Part shown: piece by piece, positions 54,738 through 62,927 of the stretch
How the letters are laid out: each line of letters begins with the position of its first letter
How positions within the stretch are numbered: position 1 is the stretch's first letter
Origin: Aquilonibacter sp963820185
Lineage (GTDB): Bacteria; Vulcanimicrobiota; Vulcanimicrobiia; Vulcanimicrobiales; Vulcanimicrobiaceae
DNA: 64,000 bases
Reading direction: 5' to 3'
Assembly (NCBI GenBank): GCA_963820185.1
Contig: CAWFYV010000004.1
Span: 310,001-374,000, forward strand
Translations under genes and position numbers: made by a program
The notes under the pieces: generated by a model
What the model was told of the DNA's origin: nothing
What the model saw: only the letters and a program-made list of their open reading frames with translations
Database searches by the model: none

Positions 54738-56007
54738 GAAGATTCTCATTGCCAATCGCGGCGAGATTGCGGTCCGCGTGATCCGCACCGCGCGCGAGAT
54801 GTCGATCGCAACCGTTGCCGTCTATTCCGAAATCGATCGCGATGGCATCCACGTCCGCATGGCTGACGAGGCGTACCTCATCGGCCCAGCCGCGCCGGCG
54901 CAAAGCTACCTTAATATCGACGCGCTCCTCGAGGTCGCAAAACGTTCGGGCGCCGACGCCGTGCACCCGGGCTATGGGTTCCTCGCCGAGAACGCCGCCT
55001 TCGCGCGGCGCGCAATCGCGGCCGGCATCGCCTGGATCGGCCCGCATCCCGATGCGATCGACGCGATGGGCGACAAGTTGCGTGCGCGTCAAGCCGTCGC
55101 GAAAGCCGAAGTACCGTTCGTGCCGGGTGGCATGGACGCGATCGAGGACGTCAAAGGCGCTCACGCGGCCGCAAAGGCGTACGGATTGCCGCTCGCGCTC
55201 AAAGCCTCGGGCGGCGGCGGCGGCAAGGGTCTCAAAGTCGCACGTACGATCGACGAAGTTGAATCGGCCTTTACGACCGCCAAGCGCGAAGCCGAGGCGT
55301 ACTTCAAGAACGGCACGATCTACGCCGAACGGTATCTGGAAAATCCCAAACACGTCGAATTGCAGATTCTCGCCGATAAGCACGGCAACGTGGTGCACGT
55401 CGGCGAACGCGACTGTTCGCTGCAGCGCCGTCATCAAAAGCTCTGGGAAGAGACGCCCGCGCAGATTCCGCTCAAGACGCGCCGCGCGATGCGCGAGGCC
55501 GGCGTGCGCGCCGCGCAAGCCATCGGCTACGACTCGGTCGGCACGATCGAGTGCCTCGTCCAAGGCGATGAGTTCTTCTTCCTCGAGATGAACACACGCA
55601 TCCAAGTCGAGCACACCGTGTCCGAAATGATCTCGGGCCTCGATCTGATTCGCGAACAGATTCGCGTCGCGGCGGGCGAACCGCTCGGATTCGGCCAAGA
55701 CGACATTACGTTCAACGGCTTTGCGATCGAAGGTCGCGTCAACGCCGAAGATCCGGCCGACAACTTCCGCCCCGCGCCCGGGACGATCACCGCATACAAG
55801 GAGCCGGGCGGTCTCGGCGTACGCGTCGACTCGGCTGCGTATCCGGGATACACGATCTCGCCCGACTACGATTCGATGATTGCGAAGTTGATCGTCTGGG
55901 CGCCGACGCGGGCGCAAGCCATTCGCGCGTTTGGCGCGGGCAATCGACGAATATCAGATCGAGGGCGTACCGACGACGCTGCCGCTCTTGCGCGCGTTGT
56001 GCGATGA
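54730..56007 (+). CDS. Biotin carboxylase subunit with frameshifted C-terminus
   Basis: Residues 1 to about 400 are a biotin carboxylase: FKKILIANRGEIAVRVIRTA, the ATP-grasp GGGGGKGLKVART, and EMNTRIQVEHTVSEM. It loads CO2 on biotin for PccB. The last residues (from about 401) are out of frame: removing one T at 55930-55932 gives LARAIDEYQIEGVPTTLP, the normal continuation, and another single-base shift near 56016 joins the carrier domain. It therefore looks like one BC-BCCP alpha subunit (54730-56501, about 589 residues) broken by two insertions. The break ends in ATGA with the next ORF. Confidence 0.85.
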   Translation: MFKKILIANRGEIAVRVIRTAREMSIATVAVYSEIDRDGIHVRMADEAYLIGPAAPAQSYLNIDALLEVAKRSGADAVHPGYGFLAENAAFARRAIAAGIAWIGPHPDAIDAMGDKLRARQAVAKAEVPFVPGGMDAIEDVKGAHAAAKAYGLPLALKASGGGGGKGLKVARTIDEVESAFTTAKREAEAYFKNGTIYAERYLENPKHVELQILADKHGNVVHVGERDCSLQRRHQKLWEETPAQIPLKTRRAMREAGVRAAQAIGYDSVGTIECLVQGDEFFFLEMNTRIQVEHTVSEMISGLDLIREQIRVAAGEPLGFGQDDITFNGFAIEGRVNAEDPADNFRPAPGTITAYKEPGGLGVRVDSAAYPGYTISPDYDSMIAKLIVWAPTRAQAIRAFGAGNRRISDRGRTDDAAALARVVR

Positions 56008-56501
56008 ACCCAGCGTTCACGAATGCATCGTATGGAACTGCCACGTTGGAATCATTTGCGGCGTCGGGGTTTGCGGTCTCCCCCTCCGCCTCCCTTAGTA
56101 TGGTTACGGTCGGCTCCGGGGGAGACACGCAACCCGCTCCGCCGCAAACGATTCGTGTCGAAGTCAACGACAAGTTGTATAACGTTCGCGTCTTCGATTT
56201 GCCGCAACGAGCGGCAGCCCCGACGAAAAATGGGGTGCAACGCGCCGCGCCAAGAACCGCGGGGAAGAAACAATCGGCGGGTTCGGGCGGCAATGATGTC
56301 GTTTCGCCGATGCATGGCGTCGTCGTCGAGATGAAAGTTGCGGCGGGCGATGCGATCGCCGAAGGTCAGGTCGTAGCGATCGTCGAGGCGATGAAGATGA
56401 TGAACGAGATCCGCGCGCATCGGGCCGGAACTGCGGTCAACGTGCACGCGAAGGCGGGCGATACGGTTGAGGCGCGCGCGGCACTCGTAACGATCGGCTA
56501 G
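56004..56501 (+). CDS. Biotin carboxyl carrier domain, 3' part of the broken alpha subunit
   Basis: A 165-residue frame. N-terminal TNASYGTATLESFAAS continues the biotin carboxylase in another frame. The C-terminal lipoyl/biotinyl domain has VVAIVEAMKMMNEIRAHRAG; the biotinylated lysine is K in EAMKM. A Gly/Ser/Pro/Ala-rich linker precedes it. As written it could be made separately from its own ATG (overlapping the previous stop), giving a stand-alone BCCP, but homology says it was one polypeptide. Confidence 0.82.
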   Translation: MNPAFTNASYGTATLESFAASGFAVSPSASLSMVTVGSGGDTQPAPPQTIRVEVNDKLYNVRVFDLPQRAAAPTKNGVQRAAPRTAGKKQSAGSGGNDVVSPMHGVVVEMKVAAGDAIAEGQVVAIVEAMKMMNEIRAHRAGTAVNVHAKAGDTVEARAALVTIG

Positions 56502-56512
56502 GAGCGGACGCT

Positions 56513-57322
56513 TTAAGCGCGCAAGACGTGCGCTGGAATTGGATCATGTTTACCTTTGGCCACGACGTCGCGCGCTTCGGCCGTACCAGGGTCGACGCAT
56601 GCAGCCTTCCACGTGGCCTCTGCTATGAGCGCCTCACCGGCGCCCGCGGCCGTCGCAAGACGTGACGCCGTGTTCATACTGTCACCGAAAATATGGACGT
56701 CATCCGGCCCGTACGGCACCCCGACCGCCGAACCGATATATGAAATTCCGGTGTTTACGCCCACGCCTACGTTGACGCGTGTTGTGTCGGGCAACTCCGG
56801 CATCTTCGCCGCAAGGATCCGCCGCGCGGCTTCGATCGCTTTCTCTGCGTGATGCGACCCGCAGAAGCCGGGAGGATAGAACGCGACGACTTCGTCGCCG
56901 ATGATGTCCATCACGAACCCATCGGTGTCGTAAAACACGCGCGTCACGGCATTGTAAAAGCCGTTCATGACGTGACTCCACGCGGTCGGACCGAATTTCT
57001 CTGCCAGTTCGGTTGAATCACGGACGTCGACGAAGACGATAGACACCTCGACTTCCGCGCCGCCCGGGAACATCTGCAAAAACTTGTCGCAGGCGTTGCA
57101 GAAGTTCGGATTTCGCCGCGACGGATCTTTATGCATCGCCTTCATGATGGCGCCGCCGACGCCGTGAAACGGCGCGAAGCACATGCGACAACGTGGGGGT
57201 GACGGCATCCAGCGATGCACGTTTTGAAATTTTTTCAGCGCCGGATGCCCCACCGCGAAGATCGTGTACCACAGATCACGGTTCGCCAGCTCGGACGGAA
57301 TCCTACTGCTATCGCTACTCAT
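56513..57322 (-). CDS. Class III nucleotide cyclase with N-terminal zinc-ribbon-like motif
   Basis: A 269-residue soluble cyclase. Residues 45-78 hold two CxxC pairs (C45-RM-C48 and C75-NA-C78), like a zinc ribbon. The catalytic domain (about 88-269) has the metal aspartates D99 in FVDVRDST and D143 in IIGDEVVAFY, and the transition-state pair N217 and R221 in GDSMNTASRL. The lysine that usually reads the purine is D139 by eye-alignment, so the nucleotide is uncertain. It is the last gene of a row with an unknown protein, a PLP enzyme and a PycTM-like protein, and overlaps the unknown gene by four bases. Confidence 0.85.
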   Translation of the reverse strand: MSSDSSRIPSELANRDLWYTIFAVGHPALKKFQNVHRWMPSPPRCRMCFAPFHGVGGAIMKAMHKDPSRRNPNFCNACDKFLQMFPGGAEVEVSIVFVDVRDSTELAEKFGPTAWSHVMNGFYNAVTRVFYDTDGFVMDIIGDEVVAFYPPGFCGSHHAEKAIEAARRILAAKMPELPDTTRVNVGVGVNTGISYIGSAVGVPYGPDDVHIFGDSMNTASRLATAAGAGEALIAEATWKAACVDPGTAEARDVVAKGKHDPIPAHVLRA

Positions 57323-58143
57323 GACGTAGCTGCCTCCGGCCGTGGTATCGTCATGTTCGCCGTCGCCTCAGGGCATGGATCGTCCATATTCACGACCTTG
57401 GTCGAACACCACCATGACGTTCCAACCTCGATCGGCCCCGTCGTATTATTCTGGCCTGCATATTGAACGGTATACGTGTCGGGTGGAATCGGATTCTCGC
57501 AATATGCTTTTGACGGCAGGGTGGGAAAGTTGATATCGACGCCCGCCGCAAGATTGTCGGCTGGAATCCACGCTGGGGCACCTTTCAAGCTCACCACCTG
57601 GTCGAAATCCGGCTCCTTGACCTGATAGTGGTTCATATGCGCCTCGCCGCCTTCACCGAAGAGGATGTACGTTAGCGCCTCCGGGTAGCCGAGGCGGAAA
57701 TCGAAGTGCCGGAAATAGACGACGCGTTCAACCAGCACGGAGACATTGGAGAGAAACGGCTCAACGCCGTCCCACGGCCACTCTTCATAGTGCTTTTTGT
57801 ACGGAATCCCGCGCCAGATGTCTGCTGTAAAGGCGCGAACCCGTCCGCAAGCAACGCTCGGCACGGTGAAAAGCTCGTGAATGACATTGCCGAGAAAATA
57901 CGGATCCGTTGGATGAGCGTGACGATCCTCGATATATGCGTCCATCGCGCCTTGCTGAAGCGATGCACGGAGCACCATTTGAAACATGTGCTCCTCCATA
58001 TGGAACATCGTCATGTGTGCCAAAAATAGTGCCTTCTCACCGAGCATGATGAAAGCGTGTTGCGACGGATCGTTTGCAACGACCGTGTTTGCACCATTGC
58101 CCATCGCCATTGTCATGGCCTTAGGTCTGTACCACGTACTCAT
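57319..58143 (-). CDS. Unknown His-rich protein between decarboxylase and cyclase
   Basis: A 274-residue soluble protein with no signal or membrane segment that I recognise. Residues about 43-52 contain HMTMFHMEEH, a histidine/glutamate pattern (H43, H48, H52) that could bind metal, within a long helix MFHMEEHMFQMVLRAS. Further histidines and tryptophans (HYEEWPWDGVEP, RHFDFRLGYPEA, MNHYQVKEPDFD) suggest an enzyme or ligand-binding fold; the C-terminus has cysteines. AAGGAG is upstream of the ATG. It is 12 bases after the decarboxylase stop. Confidence 0.8.
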   Translation of the reverse strand: MSTWYRPKAMTMAMGNGANTVVANDPSQHAFIMLGEKALFLAHMTMFHMEEHMFQMVLRASLQQGAMDAYIEDRHAHPTDPYFLGNVIHELFTVPSVACGRVRAFTADIWRGIPYKKHYEEWPWDGVEPFLSNVSVLVERVVYFRHFDFRLGYPEALTYILFGEGGEAHMNHYQVKEPDFDQVVSLKGAPAWIPADNLAAGVDINFPTLPSKAYCENPIPPDTYTVQYAGQNNTTGPIEVGTSWWCSTKVVNMDDPCPEATANMTIPRPEAATS

Positions 58144-58155
58144 AACACTCCTTAT

Positions 58156-60285
58156 CTATTCCAACCCGTCGAGCGCCTGATGAACGACGTCGCGAAACGC
58201 CTGCTCGATAACCGCGAGAAAGTCGCCCTGAGGCGTATCGGTCGTCCACGGATTCATCGTCGTTGAGATCAGCGTATCGATCGTCTTACCCGCCACGGGT
58301 GCGCAGCCCGCGCGCAGCGCGAACTCGTCGACGAACGCTTGTCCGTACACGGCGGGATCGAAGGAAGAGCTTGTCAGAATCAGTTCTTTCTTATTCAATT
58401 CCGGCCAGCTCGCAGGCGGATTGAGCATGCTGCATATATCGAAGACGGCGTCGTTGAGCTCGTTCATCGCGTCGATATCGGTGTTGAGCGTTCCGTCTTT
58501 AATGAAGTTGAACGCGTAGGTAAGAATGACTTGATCGGAGCCGAGTTCGTAGAAGAGATCGCGCTCGGCGGTGTTAGCCCTGAAATACGCGTCGAGTTCC
58601 CTGTTTGATTTCGGCACGAACACATCGCGGATATGATCGCGCTGCCGCTGAATATCGGCCGCACTTTCCCCGTCGCGCTCTGCGGGAAGGCGCTGGACAA
58701 GAGTTAGGGTGAAGCGGTCGTCTTTCATCGTGACGAGCCGGCAGTAGAGCCGTTTCGACGTCCAAAAGCACTGGCTCAATATCTTACCGTAGCCATCCCT
58801 GGTCAGCGGGATAACGCGGTGTGCAAGATAGACCGCGGCCGCGGCGGCGCCGGGCTTCGATCCCTCGACGCCGTACACGCCGACCGTCGGATCGGATTGT
58901 CCGTGAAAAACGACCGGCGCTTTGAGCGACACGAAGTTCCGCATCGCGGAGTTGCGATAGCACAGACCACCGGCGGGATATGGAACGTAGCCCGCTTTGT
59001 GCGGGTCGACGGTAATCGAATCGACCAAGCCGAGGGCTTTGTATTGATCCCGCACGTATACGCTCATCGGCGCGGAGGGTACCCACGAGAACGTGTGGTC
59101 TTGAGGATCGCGCAGCATCGAAGCGAAGTAGCCGCCCCAAGCAGCGTCGGCGTGCACCGCGAAATCGAGGCCTTGCGTGCGATATTTTTCGCGCAAATCG
59201 AGGATAGGACGCAGCGGATCGACCGCGCTCTCCTCCGTGCTGCCGATGACGGCGATAACCGAAACGACCGGAACGCGATCTACCAGCGCGCGCGCGAGCT
59301 CTTTATCGAGTTCGTCAACGCGCATTCGCGCGTCTAGGTCGACGGGTACCCTCACAATCGCATTCTGTCCGAGACCCAGCAACGTGCCGGCTTTCGGCCA
59401 CGAGTAGTGCGCCGTCGCGGGCGCAATCACGACCGGAGCCTTCGCTCCAGCCGACATGATTTGGTTGTAAAACGCGATCCATCCGATATTGGGAAGCGCG
59501 TACTTCTGCAGCGCCTGCGCTGTCACGCCGACCTTAATCCCGAAGTTCGCCTCGATTGTCTCGGGCAGCGTGACGACGTCGTCGATTTTCAAGTTCAGCA
59601 GCGCCCAAGCATCTAAGGAGATCAGGGTCGCGGACGATCCGTCGAGTTTGGTTACCTGCAGCGCGCTTGCTGCGCTCATCACAGGCTCTTCACGCAACGC
59701 CGCGGCGAGCGCAATCGGAAAGAACTTGATGTTGCGCGCGGTCCACAGCGACTCGATGTTCGCGACCGAACCGTCGCACGTAATGTGTCCCCAGGGGGTC
59801 ACGGATTTTCCCGACGTATCGAAGCCGAGCATTCTACAAAGCTCATCGCCCACTTCGATTTCAAGTCTCGTCGTGACCGGGGAAGCTTCAGCGGCGACGT
59901 TGTTCTGGTCGTAGAGCATGGCCGCCACATAACCGATGATCGCGGGCATCGCTTGATCCCACAGCATATGCCCCTGGTGACGGAGGCTGAAGATCGGCGC
60001 GGAGAACTGCAGTTTCTTACAGAGCTCGCTCGTCTCCAGTTTGAGCGTTTCGAGCTGCCGCTGGAAGATCGGCAAGCTGCGAATGGCGTCTGTAACGATC
60101 GCTGGATCTTCGGGATGAAATTCTCGTCGGTACTCGCAGTGCTGATCGATCGCGTAAGCGACGAGTTCTTTCAGCGTATCGGCGTTTTCCGCGTGCGGGC
60201 CGAGAAACCAACCTTCGGTCATGCCCTCGTTGGGCACCCTGAAACCCGGTCCCGAAAACGGCGCCGGCGGCGGCTGAGTCCGCAT
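58156..60285 (-). CDS. PLP-dependent group II decarboxylase-like enzyme
   Basis: A 709-residue pyridoxal-phosphate enzyme. The Schiff-base lysine is K430 in SITVDPHKAGYVPYP, and the nucleotide-aspartate is D380 in FAVHADAAWGG; TPWGHITCDGSVANIESLW is the family PLP-phosphate region. It is longer than usual group II decarboxylases (about 480); extra residues lie at both ends. It may make an amine from tyrosine, aspartate, glutamate or a similar amino acid. The ATG at 60285 follows GGGAGG; the upstream open frame is not supported. Its downstream neighbours are an unknown protein and a cyclase. Confidence 0.85.
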   Translation of the reverse strand: MRTQPPPAPFSGPGFRVPNEGMTEGWFLGPHAENADTLKELVAYAIDQHCEYRREFHPEDPAIVTDAIRSLPIFQRQLETLKLETSELCKKLQFSAPIFSLRHQGHMLWDQAMPAIIGYVAAMLYDQNNVAAEASPVTTRLEIEVGDELCRMLGFDTSGKSVTPWGHITCDGSVANIESLWTARNIKFFPIALAAALREEPVMSAASALQVTKLDGSSATLISLDAWALLNLKIDDVVTLPETIEANFGIKVGVTAQALQKYALPNIGWIAFYNQIMSAGAKAPVVIAPATAHYSWPKAGTLLGLGQNAIVRVPVDLDARMRVDELDKELARALVDRVPVVSVIAVIGSTEESAVDPLRPILDLREKYRTQGLDFAVHADAAWGGYFASMLRDPQDHTFSWVPSAPMSVYVRDQYKALGLVDSITVDPHKAGYVPYPAGGLCYRNSAMRNFVSLKAPVVFHGQSDPTVGVYGVEGSKPGAAAAAVYLAHRVIPLTRDGYGKILSQCFWTSKRLYCRLVTMKDDRFTLTLVQRLPAERDGESAADIQRQRDHIRDVFVPKSNRELDAYFRANTAERDLFYELGSDQVILTYAFNFIKDGTLNTDIDAMNELNDAVFDICSMLNPPASWPELNKKELILTSSSFDPAVYGQAFVDEFALRAGCAPVAGKTIDTLISTTMNPWTTDTPQGDFLAVIEQAFRDVVHQALDGLE

Positions 60286-60359
60286 GAATGCCTCCCTTCC
60301 CCGCTGGGGAGCCAACCAAGAGCTCTCTGAAGATTCTACGCCTTGCGGGATGACCGTAG

Positions 60360-60959
60360 CTAGAGCATGAGAGCAAATAGGCCCAAAACGAATGCCAAGG
60401 CGGCGAGTTCGAAGGCCGTCTTCTGCCGGTGCAGCTTGACGTCTCGGACGTAAGCTAACGTCATCAGCTCGTTGACAAGGATTTTCAAGGCTTTCTCCGC
60501 GTCGCGCGGTACCGCACCGGCGATCTCCTCCAATTCGCGCCGTGAGACGATTCCGCGCCGGTTTATCATCGCATCGATCCAGCCGAGCTTGTAGAGCCCG
60601 CCGAGATAAAAGACGTCGGGAAGCCGTTCCGACCGCTTGACATGGGCCGCCGCGTTTCCGATGCCGATCAATGCGCGAATCGCGACGAAGGCGGCAACGA
60701 CGTAGAACGTGGCGGCAACCGATCCGCATACGGTTCCGAATGTGAGGCGTAACCCGCTGCGCATTGCCGCCGACACCGCCGTAACGACGTATGGCAGCGG
60801 AATCGCGAGCACGGCGAGTAGAATGCCGACCTTCGTATCGATCGCGCGGATCGTCCCCTGCGCGTCCCTTACGGCCTCGGTCACGAGCGAGATTTGGGTG
60901 TAATCGCCGGCTTGTCGCGCGATCTCTCTTGCCAGCACTGCATCGCTCTCAGCGTGCAT
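60360..60959 (-). CDS. PycTM-like three-helix membrane protein
   Basis: A 199-residue membrane protein. A cytosolic N-terminal helix ends in QGTIRAIDTKVGILLAV, followed by helices at about 44-64 and 74-98, a central soluble part (about 105-178), and a last helix at 181-199 preceded by NELMTLAYVRDVKLHRQK. This matches the layout and motifs (IRxxDxK before helix 1; basic segment before the last helix) of the PycTM/Pycsar effector family (DUF5706). It is upstream of the decarboxylase by 74 bases on the same strand. AGGAAGG precedes the ATG. The family call is by pattern, not by search. Confidence 0.6.
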   Translation of the reverse strand: MHAESDAVLAREIARQAGDYTQISLVTEAVRDAQGTIRAIDTKVGILLAVLAIPLPYVVTAVSAAMRSGLRLTFGTVCGSVAATFYVVAAFVAIRALIGIGNAAAHVKRSERLPDVFYLGGLYKLGWIDAMINRRGIVSRRELEEIAGAVPRDAEKALKILVNELMTLAYVRDVKLHRQKTAFELAALAFVLGLFALML

Positions 60960-61002
60960 ACGGCCTACCCTTCCTAACGTAATTTGGCGGTGATTCGCGT
61001 GA

Positions 61003-61857
61003 TTAGGGAATTAGCAGCACTTTGCCGTGCAGGCCGCCTTTTTCGACGGCGGCTTGACCGGCGGCTGCTTCGCGCAGCGGCATCTTACGGGCGATCGGAA
61101 TCGTGAGTCTCTTATCGCGGACCGCTTCCATCAGTAAGAACAGCAACTCGCCATCGGGTTTCGAGACGAATGGAACGACCTTGACCGAGGGATAATCTTT
61201 GGCGTTGTCGGGCGGACCCGTAACCGACGCGAATGTTCCCCCCGACTTGACTTTGCTCATGAGCGCGGCGGCAGTCGCGCCGCGCACCGCGTTGGCAACG
61301 ATGTCCACTTGCGCCAATGCCGCGAACGCTGCGTCATCATCGAGTGCAATGGTTTCGTCGGCGCCGATACTCTTGGCTTGATGGAGCTGGTCTTTGCGCA
61401 CGCCGGCGATAACATGCGCGCCAAGGTTCTTCGCCGTGTACACTGCGGACCGCCCGACGCCGCCGGCAGCGCCGGAAACCAGCACCGCATCGCCCGCTTT
61501 TGCGCCACTCGCCATCGAGATCAATTCGCTCCCGGTGGTCCCGACGAGCGGCACGGCCGCCGCGTCGATCACGTCGAGTCCTTCGGGAACCCGCGCAAAC
61601 CACTCCGCTTTGCCGACGACAAGCTCGGCATAGGTGCGACCGACATTTGCTGCCACCTTCTCACCAACCGCGAGACCCTCCACACCCTCGCCGAGCTTGA
61701 CGATCGTACCCGAGACGTCACGCCCGAGAATTGCCGGAAACTGCAGTGGGAACCGATCCTTCGCGGCGCCGCTGCGCTGTGAGATGTCGATCGGGTTGAT
61801 GCTCGTGGCTGCGACCTTCACGAGCACTTCGCCGGGACCGGGCGCAGGATCAGGCAC
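61003..61857 (-). CDS. Quinone oxidoreductase-like medium-chain dehydrogenase, N-terminal frameshift
   Basis: The intact frame begins at GTG 61857 (PDPAPGPGEVLVKVAATSIN) and gives 284 residues with NADPH motif VLVSGAAGGVGRSAVYTAK. Upstream, GTG at 61915 with AAAGGAG would encode KAV, then one extra base near 61903, then VIHQYGGPEQLKYED, the normal family beginning. So the gene likely spans 61003-61915 with a one-base insertion. Only the first 19 residues are affected, which may leave a functional but shortened protein. No zinc ligands were noted, as in quinone reductases. Confidence 0.85.
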   Translation of the reverse strand: MPDPAPGPGEVLVKVAATSINPIDISQRSGAAKDRFPLQFPAILGRDVSGTIVKLGEGVEGLAVGEKVAANVGRTYAELVVGKAEWFARVPEGLDVIDAAAVPLVGTTGSELISMASGAKAGDAVLVSGAAGGVGRSAVYTAKNLGAHVIAGVRKDQLHQAKSIGADETIALDDDAAFAALAQVDIVANAVRGATAAALMSKVKSGGTFASVTGPPDNAKDYPSVKVVPFVSKPDGELLFLLMEAVRDKRLTIPIARKMPLREAAAGQAAVEKGGLHGKVLLIP

Positions 61858-61927
61858 GTCCTCGTACTTCAGTTGCTCAGGGCCACCGTATTGATGAATG
61901 ACTGACGGCTTTCACAAATGCTCTCCT

Positions 61928-62848
61928 TTACGGAACGAGTACCGACTTCTCACCGCCGACTTTTTCGGCGCGCATGTAGGCCTCAGCGGCGCGATCCAAC
62001 GGAATCTGTTCGTCGACGCGCGGCGGTTGCAGCGCACCGGATTCAAAACCCGGACGCAAGTGGTCGAGGATGCGCGCGCACTGATCTGCGGGTGCCTGCG
62101 CAGAGTCGACACCGATGATCGTCAATTGCCGGCGATAGAGATCGAAGAGATCGAGGTTCACGTCTTTCCCGCCAATTTTTGAAATAATCACCATCCGCCC
62201 GCGGATTGCGAGCGACTGCAACAGCTGCCCAAAGATCGAGGCTCCGACAACGTTGAGCGCAAGATCGACACCACGTCCCTGCGTCGCGGTCTTTACCGCA
62301 TCGTTGACCGTGCCCGCGTCGAACTCCGGGCGATCGAACGCCACAACGTGGGCACCGAGCCACGTTGCAACTTGCACGGCGGCACCGCCGACCGCGCCAT
62401 GCGCGCCCGAGATCAGGACCCATTCGCCGGATTTCAACCCGCCGCGATCGACCAACGTCAGATACGCCGTAATAAGCGGCAGCCCGGCGGCCGCCGTCTG
62501 CGCCGGCGTCAAGTTGTTGGGACGTAACGTTACGTCTTGCGCAGGGACGGCGAGATACTCGGCGTGCGATCCATCGCGCGTGAATCCCAACTCACCGCCG
62601 GAGCCCCACACTTTTGCGCCTGCCAACGTATCCGGCCCCTCGACGACCGTTCCCGCGAAATCACGACCGATGATGCGCGGTAACGTCGTCTGGTGAAATC
62701 CACCCCGAATATTGACCGCGTCGCTTGGGTTCACACCCGCCGCCTCGATCTTGACGAGTACCTCGCCCGGCGCCGGGGTGGGCGTTGCGACGTCGCGCAC
62801 GCGCACGTCGCTAGGATCGCCGAACTGCGTGATCTGTATCGCGCGCAT
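61928..62848 (-). CDS. Quinone oxidoreductase-like medium-chain dehydrogenase
   Basis: A 306-residue MDR-family oxidoreductase. AIQITQFGDPSDVRVRDVA and TPAPGEVLVKIEAAGVNPSD form the start; VLISGAHGAVGGAAVQVATW is the nucleotide-binding turn, and the usual zinc ligands are missing. It is 12 bases upstream of the homologous frameshifted gene, giving a duplicated pair of the same fold. TAGGAT sits ten bases before the ATG, so a very short leader is possible. Confidence 0.88.
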   Translation of the reverse strand: MRAIQITQFGDPSDVRVRDVATPTPAPGEVLVKIEAAGVNPSDAVNIRGGFHQTTLPRIIGRDFAGTVVEGPDTLAGAKVWGSGGELGFTRDGSHAEYLAVPAQDVTLRPNNLTPAQTAAAGLPLITAYLTLVDRGGLKSGEWVLISGAHGAVGGAAVQVATWLGAHVVAFDRPEFDAGTVNDAVKTATQGRGVDLALNVVGASIFGQLLQSLAIRGRMVIISKIGGKDVNLDLFDLYRRQLTIIGVDSAQAPADQCARILDHLRPGFESGALQPPRVDEQIPLDRAAEAYMRAEKVGGEKSVLVP

Positions 62849-62915
62849 AGTATTCGTGATCCTAGCGTGGATGGCGGCGCTTGGGAAGGGAAGCCTGCCT
62901 TCCCCTCACGCCGAA

Positions 62916-62921
62916 TAGGCT
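62916..62921 (+). promoter_or_regulatory. TAGGCT -10 box before the mutase gene
   Basis: TAGGCT is followed by six bases and ATG at 62928, the same leaderless layout as at 21370, 28557, 28666 and 43058. A GGGAAGG / CCTTCCC stem lies just upstream (62883-62904). Confidence 0.4.
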
Positions 62922-62927
62922 GGTTCA

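Noticed and set aside
58156..60729. 857-residue reading of the decarboxylase gene starting far upstream
   Set aside because: The extra 148 residues look like random high-GC frame, overlap the PycTM-like gene end, and GGGAGG sits right before the ATG at 60285.
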